Below are positions 57,598 through 64,000 of a stretch of 64,000 nt of DNA, one piece after another. Made by a program: the position numbers and the translations under genes. The DNA lies in contig JANNOQ010000105.1 of the NCBI GenBank assembly GCA_031399085.1, positions 1-64,000 on the forward strand, written 5' to 3'. Origin of the DNA: R-RK-3 sp031399085 (lineage in GTDB: Bacteria; Pseudomonadota; Alphaproteobacteria; Rhizobiales; Rhodomicrobiaceae). The notes beneath the pieces were generated by a model. The model saw nothing but the letters and a program-made list of their open reading frames with translations. It did no database searches and was not told where the DNA came from. Numbering within the stretch: position 1 is the stretch's first letter; every line of letters begins with the position of its first letter.

Positions 57598-57867
57598 ATG
57601 GCACATAAGAAAGCAGGCGGTTCGTCCCGCAACGGCCGCGACAGCGCGGGCCGCAGGCTCGGCGTGAAAAAATATGGCGGCGAGAAAGTCATCTCCGGCA
57701 ACATCATCGTGCGCCAACGCGGCACGAAATGGCATCCCGGCACCGGCGTCGACATGGGCAAGGACCACACAATTTTTGCCGTGCAGGAAGGGCAAGTGAA
57801 GTTCCACGCACGCGGCAGCGGCAAGGTCTTTATTTCCGTGGTCGGCGGTGACAGCGCGGCATCCTGA
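57598..57867 (+). CDS. rpmA: 50S ribosomal protein L27
   Basis: An 89-residue L27. MAHKKAGGSSRNGRDSAGRR and RQRGTKWHPGTGVDMGKDHT are diagnostic. Its N-terminal tail reaches the peptidyl-transferase centre. It begins 11 nt after rplU, and both are one operon. The usual downstream genes are replaced by a noncoding stretch and an AsmA-like gene. Confidence 0.98.
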   Translation: MAHKKAGGSSRNGRDSAGRRLGVKKYGGEKVISGNIIVRQRGTKWHPGTGVDMGKDHTIFAVQEGQVKFHARGSGKVFISVVGGDSAAS

Positions 57868-58189
57868 CGAGCCATCTCGTCCGTCGGTAGTTGCCGGCGG
57901 TTGACGCCGGAGGGGTTGCACCGGACACTCACGCCCACGCCTCCTCTTTCACCCATCGGGCGAGGCATCCGCGGGCAATTTCGCGTTCAATCAGCGATCC
58001 GCCCAATTTTGCCTCCCAGCGCGTCCTCGCTGGGGACAGCAATGCGGCGGTACAGACTCGGGCGCATCAAATCCACATAACTTGACCGCTTAGTGCCGAG
58101 GCCGCTGTACCGGCTTGCGATAGCGCGGCCCCGGAAGCGCTGCAATTGCGCTATACTGCCTGATCCATGTTCAACCGGAAGGACCGGCA
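57868..58189 (+). other. 322-bp noncoding region downstream of rpmA
   Basis: No gene, repeat or RNA is recognised. Frames here lack family resemblance. The last 100 bp include TTGCG and TATACTG (near 58146-58157), a possible promoter for the AsmA-like gene. Confidence 0.5.
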
Positions 58190-59983
58190 TTGACGATGAG
58201 GAAGCTTCTCGCCGCCCTCGGGCTTGTGCTCGCGGTGCTGGCGCTCGCGGTCATTCTCGTTCCCTGGTTTCTGCCGCAAGCCTTTGTCCAGCGCCAGCTT
58301 AGCCGCCTGCTCGCGCAAGAGACCGGCCTTTATCTGGAGAACGCGCAGCGGCTCAGCCTGTCGGTCTTCCCACAGCTCGGCATTGCCGTCGAGGGGGTCA
58401 GCGTTCGCCTGCCCGCGGGCGCGGCCAGCGCGCCATCGGTCAGGGCGGACCGCATCTTCACCGCGATCCGGCCGTCATCGCTGTTCAAGCGGCGTCTCGA
58501 AGTCAGCAAGGTGACGATCGAAAACCCGTCGATGCTCTTTCATGTCGATGCCTCCGGACGCAGCAACTGGGACCTGACCGGGCTTCAGCCTGGCAAGAGC
58601 GCTGTCCGCCTAGCGGCGATAGGCGAGGGCGCGCCGGTGGGCAATGCCAGCCCTGACGTCATCGGTCCAAGCGTCGAACGCAAGGCGCTCCCATCGATCG
58701 ACATCGACATTATCAACGGGTCCTTTGCCTATCGCGACGATGTGCGCAGCCGCATGATTCGGATGGAAAATGTTTCGCTCTCGCTGCTCGGCGCAAAAAT
58801 GGGCGGACCGATTACGCTCACCGGCGGCCTGTTGCTGCAAGGCGAGAAGGTCAGCCTCAGCGCGACGGCAACGCCTGCCACGCCGGCTTCGGACCGTTCG
58901 GCGGCGCTGCGTTTTGCAATGATTTCGGACGCCATGCGCACCGATCTCGACGGCGTTTTGTTCTGGCGCGGCCCGCCGCATTTTTCCGGGGCAACGCGCC
59001 TCGATCTCGGTTCGGGCCAGGCGCTGGCGCGCTGGATCGGGGGCAATGCCGAGGCGCTGTCGCGCTTTGACGGCGCGGCCATCGCGGGGCGGCTGGAGCT
59101 TTCCGGTCAGGAACTCACTTTGGCGGAAGGCAAGGTGACAGCGCAGGGGGCCGAAGGCGATCTGGCGGTGTTTGCCGATTTCGACGGTGTGTTGCGCGCC
59201 AGCCTTGACAATCTCTCCCTGCATGGCGGCACCGGGCGCGGAAAGCTCAGCCTCGATGCGCGACAGTCGGAAGCCGTGCTTGCAGGCTCTTTCGAGGTTG
59301 TGGGTGTCGATGGTCTGGCACTGAGCAAGGGATTGTCGCGGTTCGACTGGCTTTCCGGGCGCGCCAACGCCGCGCTGGAGCTAGCGGGCGGCGGCACATC
59401 GCTTGAGGCCATCGCCGGGACGCTCACGGGCAATGGACGCGTGTCGGTTGAAAATGGCGCGATCGAGGGCCTCGACCTGCCGCTGATCGTGGCGAAGGCA
59501 AAGCAAGGCGAGTTCGGCAAATGGCGGCGCGAGCCAGCCCGGCGCACGCCGTTCGACCGCTTCGAGGCGAGTTACAGCATCGAGAAGGGCATTGCGTCGA
59601 CGACCGACATGAGCGTCGCCGGGCCAAATATTGCCGCGAGCGGCGAGGGCCAAACCGACATTGCGCGGGGGCGTCTCGACTACCGGCTGAAGACGAAAGT
59701 GACCCCGAGCGGCGGGGATGCGCCGCCGCCGGGCGATCCGGCGGGGACCGGGGAGAAAGAGGCCAGCCTCGCCATTCCGCTCATCGTAAAGGGCGACTGG
59801 GAAAAGCCGGAAATTTACCCCGATATTGAAAACGCGCTGAAAGACACCGATTCTCTGGTCGGAACGGCCAAGCTGTTCGGCAAGTCGGTGGAAAAGCTCA
59901 CCGATGGCAAGGTCAACGCGGATCAATTTGGCAAGGCGATTGACCAGCTTTTCGGGAAGAAGAAAAAGAAGGACTCTGACTAG
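58190..59983 (+). CDS. AsmA family protein
   Basis: A 597-residue protein counted from TTG 58190; ATG 58196, two codons later, is the alternative, and GGAAGGA lies closer to the TTG. One N-terminal membrane helix (LLAALGLVLAVLALAVILVPWFLP) anchors a long periplasmic part with the AsmA features SRLLAQETGLYLENAQRLSLSVFPQLGIAVEGV and VSKVTIENPSMLFHVDASGRSNWDL. The C-terminal AsmA domain (FDRFEASYSIEKGIASTTDM, GEGQTDIARGRLDYRLKTKV) is intact. AsmA-like proteins act in phospholipid transport or outer-membrane assembly. It stands alone, not in an operon. Confidence 0.9.
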   Translation: MTMRKLLAALGLVLAVLALAVILVPWFLPQAFVQRQLSRLLAQETGLYLENAQRLSLSVFPQLGIAVEGVSVRLPAGAASAPSVRADRIFTAIRPSSLFKRRLEVSKVTIENPSMLFHVDASGRSNWDLTGLQPGKSAVRLAAIGEGAPVGNASPDVIGPSVERKALPSIDIDIINGSFAYRDDVRSRMIRMENVSLSLLGAKMGGPITLTGGLLLQGEKVSLSATATPATPASDRSAALRFAMISDAMRTDLDGVLFWRGPPHFSGATRLDLGSGQALARWIGGNAEALSRFDGAAIAGRLELSGQELTLAEGKVTAQGAEGDLAVFADFDGVLRASLDNLSLHGGTGRGKLSLDARQSEAVLAGSFEVVGVDGLALSKGLSRFDWLSGRANAALELAGGGTSLEAIAGTLTGNGRVSVENGAIEGLDLPLIVAKAKQGEFGKWRREPARRTPFDRFEASYSIEKGIASTTDMSVAGPNIAASGEGQTDIARGRLDYRLKTKVTPSGGDAPPPGDPAGTGEKEASLAIPLIVKGDWEKPEIYPDIENALKDTDSLVGTAKLFGKSVEKLTDGKVNADQFGKAIDQLFGKKKKKDSD

Positions 59984-60015
59984 GCGCAATTGCTGCTGCC
60001 GTGACTCATATTTCT

Positions 60016-60101
60016 TTGTCATCCCGGCGAAAGCGGGGATCGAGTACTCCGTGACGCAGGTAGGCTGTGAATACTGGATCCCCGCTTTCGCGGGGATGAC
60101 G
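60016..60101. repeat. Palindromic intergenic repeat, GTCATCCCCGCG type
   Basis: TTGTCATCCCGGCGAAAGCG and the inverted CGCGGGGATGACG flank a central unit with CTGGATCCCCGC. A second copy of the family seen at 37768-37850. It lies between the AsmA-like gene and the zinc peptidase on the same strand. Confidence 0.85.
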
Positions 60102-60157
60102 TTGGTGAGGTCACGGGTGTACATCTTCTGGGAATGTTGTGTGGGGCGTGACGGCAA

Positions 60158-60841
60158 GTGCTGATTATTTTCGGAGTGCTGCTGATCCTGGCGCTGGCGA
60201 TCGGGCCGACGCTATGGGTCCGCGCCGTCCTTGCGCAACATAGCGGCGACCGGCCGGACTTACCGGGCACCGGCGGCGAATTGGCGCGCCACCTGCTCGA
60301 CGAAATGGGTCTGGACGTGGTCAAAGTCGAGGAAACCAAACTCGGCGATCATTACGACCCGGAGGCCAAGGCCGTCCGCCTGACGCCCAAGCAGTTTCAC
60401 GGGCGCTCGCTGACCGCAGTCACCATCGCGGCGCACGAGGTCGGCCACGCCATGCAGGACGCAACTGGCTCGCGCTTGCTCAAATCTCGCACTCGGCTCG
60501 CCAAGACCGCCATTGTCATCGAGCGCGTCGGCGGGATCGTCATGCTCGCCGCCCCGCTTGCCGCCGCGCTGCTCCGGCACCCGGCGGGGCTGCTGATCGA
60601 ATATGCAGCTGGCGTGGCCATTCTAAGCCTCAGCGTGGTCCTGCATTTGAGCACTTTGCCGGTCGAATTCGACGCCAGCTTCAACCGCGCGCTGCCCGTA
60701 TTGAAGGCCGGCAACTACATCCCGGAGCGCGATTTCCCCGCCGCTCGGGGCATTTTGCGCGCGGCAGCCTTTACCTATGTCGCGGCGGCGCTTATGAGCT
60801 TAGTCAACATCGCCCGCTGGCTGAGAGTTTTACGCCTATGA
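60158..60841 (+). CDS. Zinc metallopeptidase, YugP-type membrane protein
   Basis: A 227-residue membrane protein of the neutral zinc metallopeptidase group related to Bacillus YugP. It has an N-terminal helix (IIFGVLLILALAIGPTLWV), the zinc motif TIAAHEVGHAMQ (HExxH), and further membrane helices (IVMLAAPLAAALL and C-terminal). LSTLPVEFDASFNRALPVL carries the third-ligand Glu region. It starts at GTG 60158 and overlaps rimO by 4 nt. The substrate is unknown. Confidence 0.88.
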   Translation: MLIIFGVLLILALAIGPTLWVRAVLAQHSGDRPDLPGTGGELARHLLDEMGLDVVKVEETKLGDHYDPEAKAVRLTPKQFHGRSLTAVTIAAHEVGHAMQDATGSRLLKSRTRLAKTAIVIERVGGIVMLAAPLAAALLRHPAGLLIEYAAGVAILSLSVVLHLSTLPVEFDASFNRALPVLKAGNYIPERDFPAARGILRAAAFTYVAAALMSLVNIARWLRVLRL

Positions 60842-62196
60842 CTGACGTTATTACGGTTCCCCGCGCAAAAGCAAAATTCGCCAAGACAGGCGCGCCCAAG
60901 GTCGGCTTTGTCAGCCTCGGCTGCGCGAAAGCGCTGGTCGATTCCGAACGGATCATCACGCGGCTGCGCGCAGAGGGCTATGAGATCGCGCCCAGCTATG
61001 ACGGGGCGGATGTCGTCGTCGTCAACACCTGCGGCTTTCTCGACAGCGCGAAGGCGGAAAGCCTCGACGCCATCGGCGAGGCGATGGCGGAGAACGGCCG
61101 CGTCGTCGTCACCGGCTGTTTCGGCGTTGAGGACAAGCGCATCCGCGCCGCCTTCCCAGATGTGCTCGCCGTCACCGGACCGCATCAGTATGAGGCCGTG
61201 ATGGACGCCGTGCGCGCGGCCGCGCCCGCGCCGCATGCCGCCTTTCTCGATATCGTGCCGCCCGGCGGCCTCCGGCTGACGCCCGATCACTACGCCTATG
61301 TGAAGATTTCCGAAGGCTGCAACAACAAGTGCAGCTTCTGCATCATCCCGCAATTGCGGGGCGTGCTGGCCAGCCGCCCGGCCACCGATGTGATGCAGGA
61401 AGCCGAGCAGCTTGTCGAGCGCGGCGTACGCGAATTGCTGATCATCAGCCAGGATACCAGCGCCTATGGCGTGGACCTGAAATTCGCCGCGAGTGAATGG
61501 CGCGGCGAGCCGCTGAAGGCGCGCTTCTGCGACCTCTGCGCGGCGCTGGGCAACCTCGGGGCCTGGGTACGGCTGCATTATGTTTACCCCTATCCGCATG
61601 TCGACGAGGTGCTGCCGCTGATGGCGGAGGGTAAGATCCTCCCCTATCTCGATATCCCATTCCAGCACGCCGCGCCGAATGTGCTCAAGGCCATGCGCCG
61701 CCCGGCGAACCAGGAAAAGACGCTGGAGCGTATCGCCTATTGGCGGCGGATCGTGCCGGACCTGGCCATCCGTTCCACATTCATCGTCGGCTTCCCCGGT
61801 GAGACGGAGGCCGATTTTGCGCTGCTACTGGACTGGATGAAGGAAGCTCGGCTCGCCCGCGTGGGCTGCTTCAAATATGAAAATGTCGAGGGCGCCCCTT
61901 CGCGTGCGCTTGACGGGCATGTGCCCGAGGAGGTGAAGGCCGAGCGCTATGACCGGTTCATGGAGGCGCAGAAGCTGATCAGCGCCGAGGTGATGGGTGG
62001 GCGGATCGGGCGGACGATTGATGTGATTATCGACGAGGTGGACGCGGAAGGCGCGGTCGGTCGTTCGAAATGGGACGCGCCCGACATCGACGGGGCGGTG
62101 TTCGTTGATCAAGCCGAGGGCCTGGCTCGCGGCGATATCGTCCGCGTGTTGATTGACGAAACCGACGAATATGATTGCTGGGGGCGGGTGGCTTAA
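60838..62196 (+). CDS. rimO: Ribosomal protein S12 methylthiotransferase RimO
   Basis: A 452-residue radical-SAM enzyme that adds a methylthio group to an Asp of S12. N-terminal Cys set: FVSLGCAKALVDSE, VNTCGFLDSAK and VVTGCFGVE; radical-SAM cluster motif SEGCNNKCSFCII; a C-terminal TRAM domain (GRTIDVIIDEVDAEG onward). Both iron-sulfur sites are intact. It overlaps the zinc peptidase gene by 4 nt (ATGA). Cytosolic. Confidence 0.97.
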   Translation: MTDVITVPRAKAKFAKTGAPKVGFVSLGCAKALVDSERIITRLRAEGYEIAPSYDGADVVVVNTCGFLDSAKAESLDAIGEAMAENGRVVVTGCFGVEDKRIRAAFPDVLAVTGPHQYEAVMDAVRAAAPAPHAAFLDIVPPGGLRLTPDHYAYVKISEGCNNKCSFCIIPQLRGVLASRPATDVMQEAEQLVERGVRELLIISQDTSAYGVDLKFAASEWRGEPLKARFCDLCAALGNLGAWVRLHYVYPYPHVDEVLPLMAEGKILPYLDIPFQHAAPNVLKAMRRPANQEKTLERIAYWRRIVPDLAIRSTFIVGFPGETEADFALLLDWMKEARLARVGCFKYENVEGAPSRALDGHVPEEVKAERYDRFMEAQKLISAEVMGGRIGRTIDVIIDEVDAEGAVGRSKWDAPDIDGAVFVDQAEGLARGDIVRVLIDETDEYDCWGRVA

Positions 62197-62376
62197 GCCT
62201 TTTATGCTCCCAACTCGTCGGACCAGGGGGCGGTTGGCCGGTCTTTAGCCCCGCTTATTCGTAATTCTAATCGGCGCTTCTATCCTGGATCGGACGAGCC
62301 ATGCCACTTTCAGATTCCGTGGCGGTTGGAAGCGCGATGGTCAATCGACGTTTCGCTGATAAGGCTTGCGGTTGGC

Positions 62377-63084
62377 TTAATTGCTTTGCGGTGTAAACGC
62401 TTCTACATACAATGTACCCAATTTTCGATGCTCGGAATCCAGTTTTGGATCAAATTCTCGTTGTTTTATTTGACCATAGCCACAGTCCTCGAGAAGCCGG
62501 CTGAGAGTTTCGAAATCATAGGCGTAACGATGATAGTCGTATTCAGGAGCATCATCTGAATATTGTCGAAAATGCTGGTTGATATGTTCTAGCTTTGTGT
62601 GGCACGACTTCGGGTGCCACAAGTCTTTGGCAAATTGAAACCACTGGCCATCCCCAAGTCCGGCATATTCACGCAAGGGCCACAGCGTATCCGGCACGCC
62701 TACGCTAAAGCACCCGCCTGGCGCCAATAGCCGATGACTGTCGACAATAAAACGCCTCGCATCGGAGTATTCAAGGTGTTCGAGGAAGTGCTCCGAATAG
62801 ATGATCGTGCAAGAATGGGTGGGCAGCGGAATTTTCTCGCGCAAATCCAGGCACAAATCGACATTCGGGGCGAGATCGATATTGACCCAACCGGGTTTGT
62901 GATTAAAGCCACAGCCAATATTGAGCTTAAGTCCGGTATGCCCGGAATAGGCTTTAGCCTTTTTCACGCCGCGTCTGTGCAGCCGAACCGCGTCAATCTC
63001 GTGTTTCAATAGACGAACCGCGCGCCAAAGGCCATGCGGAAGCTTCGGTTTTTGCGATAATAAAGCTGTCCGGATTTGCATCAT
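62377..63084 (-). CDS. Class I SAM-dependent methyltransferase
   Basis: A 235-residue methyltransferase from ATG 63084 with GGATGGAAA ahead; a GTG 13 codons earlier (63123) is the other choice. SAM-binding motif I reads LKLNIGCGFNHKPGWVNIDL, followed by the acidic strand (VDLCLDLREKIPLP) and YSEHFLEHLEYSDARRFI. It resembles methyltransferases of polysaccharide or lipid gene clusters; the substrate cannot be inferred. No partner gene is nearby. Its base composition looks lower in GC than rimO next door, hinting at transfer. Confidence 0.88.
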   Translation of the reverse strand: MMQIRTALLSQKPKLPHGLWRAVRLLKHEIDAVRLHRRGVKKAKAYSGHTGLKLNIGCGFNHKPGWVNIDLAPNVDLCLDLREKIPLPTHSCTIIYSEHFLEHLEYSDARRFIVDSHRLLAPGGCFSVGVPDTLWPLREYAGLGDGQWFQFAKDLWHPKSCHTKLEHINQHFRQYSDDAPEYDYHRYAYDFETLSRLLEDCGYGQIKQREFDPKLDSEHRKLGTLYVEAFTPQSN

Positions 63085-63429
63085 TTTCCATCCAACACAG
63101 TGATTCGTAAACAGCTGCTGCACATTGATGCGAGCATATTCGACAGCCTTTACATGTTCAACATGCGCTTATTTAGCCTGCGTACGCCTTTGTGATGTAG
63201 CAGCCCCTCGTGTCCTTCCATACCGTCAACTGTGAATATTACTAACGTTGAAAGAGGATCAAACTATCCCCTCGTAAATCGCCGCGCGCTTCTCGCGTGG
63301 CGCGGCTAGCGGGCGTTTCTGGATTGACCCTACTTTCAAATTTTTGGGAAAGCGCGAAAACAACGCCGCGCTTGATGGAAGGGCAGGGTTTCTCTACGCT
63401 TTTCCAGGATATCAAGGCGGGAGGTCGGC
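63085..63429. other. 345-bp intergenic region between divergent genes
   Basis: Between the methyltransferase (minus) and the CoA-ligase-like gene (plus). I see no gene, repeat or RNA. The left part is AT-richer, in keeping with the methyltransferase, and probably holds its promoter. Confidence 0.5.
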
Positions 63430-64000
63430 ATGGCGGGGGAATTTTTTGACGCGGAGGAGTGCCGGTCGCCCGCCGAGCGCGAAGACCAGCTGTTAGGACG
63501 GTTGCCCGATTTCATAGAACGCGCGCGACGCCAAGCGCCGGGATGGGCGCGTCAGCTTGAGAGCGTCGGCAGCGCCCCGATTGCCAGCCGGGCGGACCTC
63601 GCGACGCTGCCGCTGCTACGCAAATGCGACTTGCCCGAGTTGCAAAAAACCGATCCTCCCTTCGGCGGTTTCGTTACCGGCAAACCGATCGCGCGGATCA
63701 TGGTTTCGCCTGGTCCGATTCAGGAGCCGCAGGCCGCTGGGCCCGACCCCTGGCGCATGGCACGCGCGCTGTTCGCTGCGGGCTTCCGGTCGGGCGAGAC
63801 GGTCCACAATGCCTTTGCCTATCATCTGACCCCGGCGGGCTTCATGCTCGACGAGGCGGCGCGCGCGCTCGGCTGCACGGTGATCCCGGCCGGCGTCGGC
63901 AATACCGAGCAGCAGGCGGAAACCATCGTCCGGACGAAACCGGCCGGCTATGTCGGCACGCCGGATTACCTCAAGGCGCTGCTCGACCGGGTCGCGGAGA
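63430..64000 (+). CDS. PaaK-like AMP-forming CoA ligase (3' partial)
   Basis: The frame from ATG 63430 (GGGAGG upstream) is open to the window edge, 190 codons. FIERARRQAPGWARQLESVG, LATLPLLRKCDLPELQKTDPPFGG, the short MVSPGPIQEPQ segment, then FAAGFRSGETVHNAFAYHLTPAGFMLDEAARALGCTVIPAG and KPAGYVGTPDYLKALLDRV match the N-terminal half of phenylacetate-CoA ligase-like proteins. Such enzymes activate aromatic or fatty acids as CoA thioesters. The substrate cannot be read from this part; similar genes often sit ahead of branched-chain amino acid ABC transporter genes. Confidence 0.85.
   Translation, partial: MAGEFFDAEECRSPAEREDQLLGRLPDFIERARRQAPGWARQLESVGSAPIASRADLATLPLLRKCDLPELQKTDPPFGGFVTGKPIARIMVSPGPIQEPQAAGPDPWRMARALFAAGFRSGETVHNAFAYHLTPAGFMLDEAARALGCTVIPAGVGNTEQQAETIVRTKPAGYVGTPDYLKALLDRVAE

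Noticed and set aside
57868..58189. Small frames on both strands between rpmA and the AsmA-like gene
   Set aside because: Sixty-odd codons each, no ribosome binding site of note and no family resemblance.
1..64000. tRNA or rRNA genes, insertion sequences, prophage
   Set aside because: No conserved rRNA blocks, tRNA T-loop signature with matching acceptor stem, or transposase/integrase proteins were recognised by eye; a covariance-model search was not possible here.

Overview
The window is a chromosomal segment of an alphaproteobacterium, most likely order Hyphomicrobiales (Rhizobiales). I infer this from paired b and b' ATP synthase subunits, the cell-cycle proteins TrcR and RcdA, an EipB-type envelope protein, a DUF1192 protein, ribosomal protein L21 with a C-terminal helix-hairpin-helix extension, and the ispH-thrB-rnhA order. 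Family and genus cannot be fixed by eye; a Beijerinckiaceae/Methylocystaceae-type organism is a guess. Most of the window is GC-rich, densely coding housekeeping DNA. I see no rRNA, tRNA, insertion sequence, prophage or CRISPR array.

Layout. 1-8.7 kb: a degenerate GGDEF-EAL membrane protein, a redox cluster (YqgE, DsbD-like protein, peroxiredoxin), then ispH-thrB-rnhA and a lipoprotein. 8.9-13.6 kb: a tandem glycine riboswitch ahead of gcvT-gcvH-gcvPA-gcvPB. 13.8-16.4 kb: a less conserved patch with a SnoaL-like protein, a small secreted protein, and a TetR regulator divergent from a small membrane protein with operator-like palindromes between them. 16.5-19.1 kb: the Fo operon atpI-B-E-b'-b. 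19.2-22.6 kb: a zinc metallopeptidase and malonyl-CoA decarboxylase divergent from a GntR (MatR-like) regulator. 22.6-26.8 kb: EipB, RidA, a glycerophosphodiesterase, a GNAT-like protein and a HIT protein. 27-31 kb: hflK-hflC-DUF2065-degP envelope protease cluster. 31.2-32.5 kb: thyA-folA. 32.6-34.7 kb: a sodium-channel-like protein and an N-terminally truncated NhaA. 34.8-40.3 kb: trcR, quinone oxidoreductase, DUF1192, rcdA, rpmE and an ABC exporter. 40.3-42.9 kb: a two-gene, lower-GC unit of a TPR/ATP-grasp protein and an Fe(II)/2-oxoglutarate dioxygenase. 43-48.8 kb: a DciA-like protein, two DsbA-type thioredoxins and smc. 49-56.6 kb: a Q/R/G-rich OmpA-like protein, SDR, DUF1330, moaE, moaB, a secreted protein, thiD and soxXA. 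56.9-64 kb: rplU-rpmA, an AsmA-like protein, zinc peptidase, rimO, an orphan methyltransferase and the start of a PaaK-like CoA ligase.

Genes that work together: the gcv operon splits glycine to supply methylene-tetrahydrofolate, the same one-carbon pool used by thyA and folA. HflKC and DegP handle membrane and periplasmic protein quality control. TrcR and RcdA belong to the cell-cycle circuitry of alphaproteobacteria.

The best candidate for an undescribed system is the ATP-grasp plus dioxygenase pair at 40328-42909. It overlaps by 4 nt, has its own base composition, and combines an amide/ester-forming ligase fold with a hydroxylase. Other notable items are a dispersed double-hairpin repeat in three copies, the truncated NhaA beside a bacterial sodium-channel homologue, an isolated soxXA pair, and two operator predictions (TetR and MatR type).
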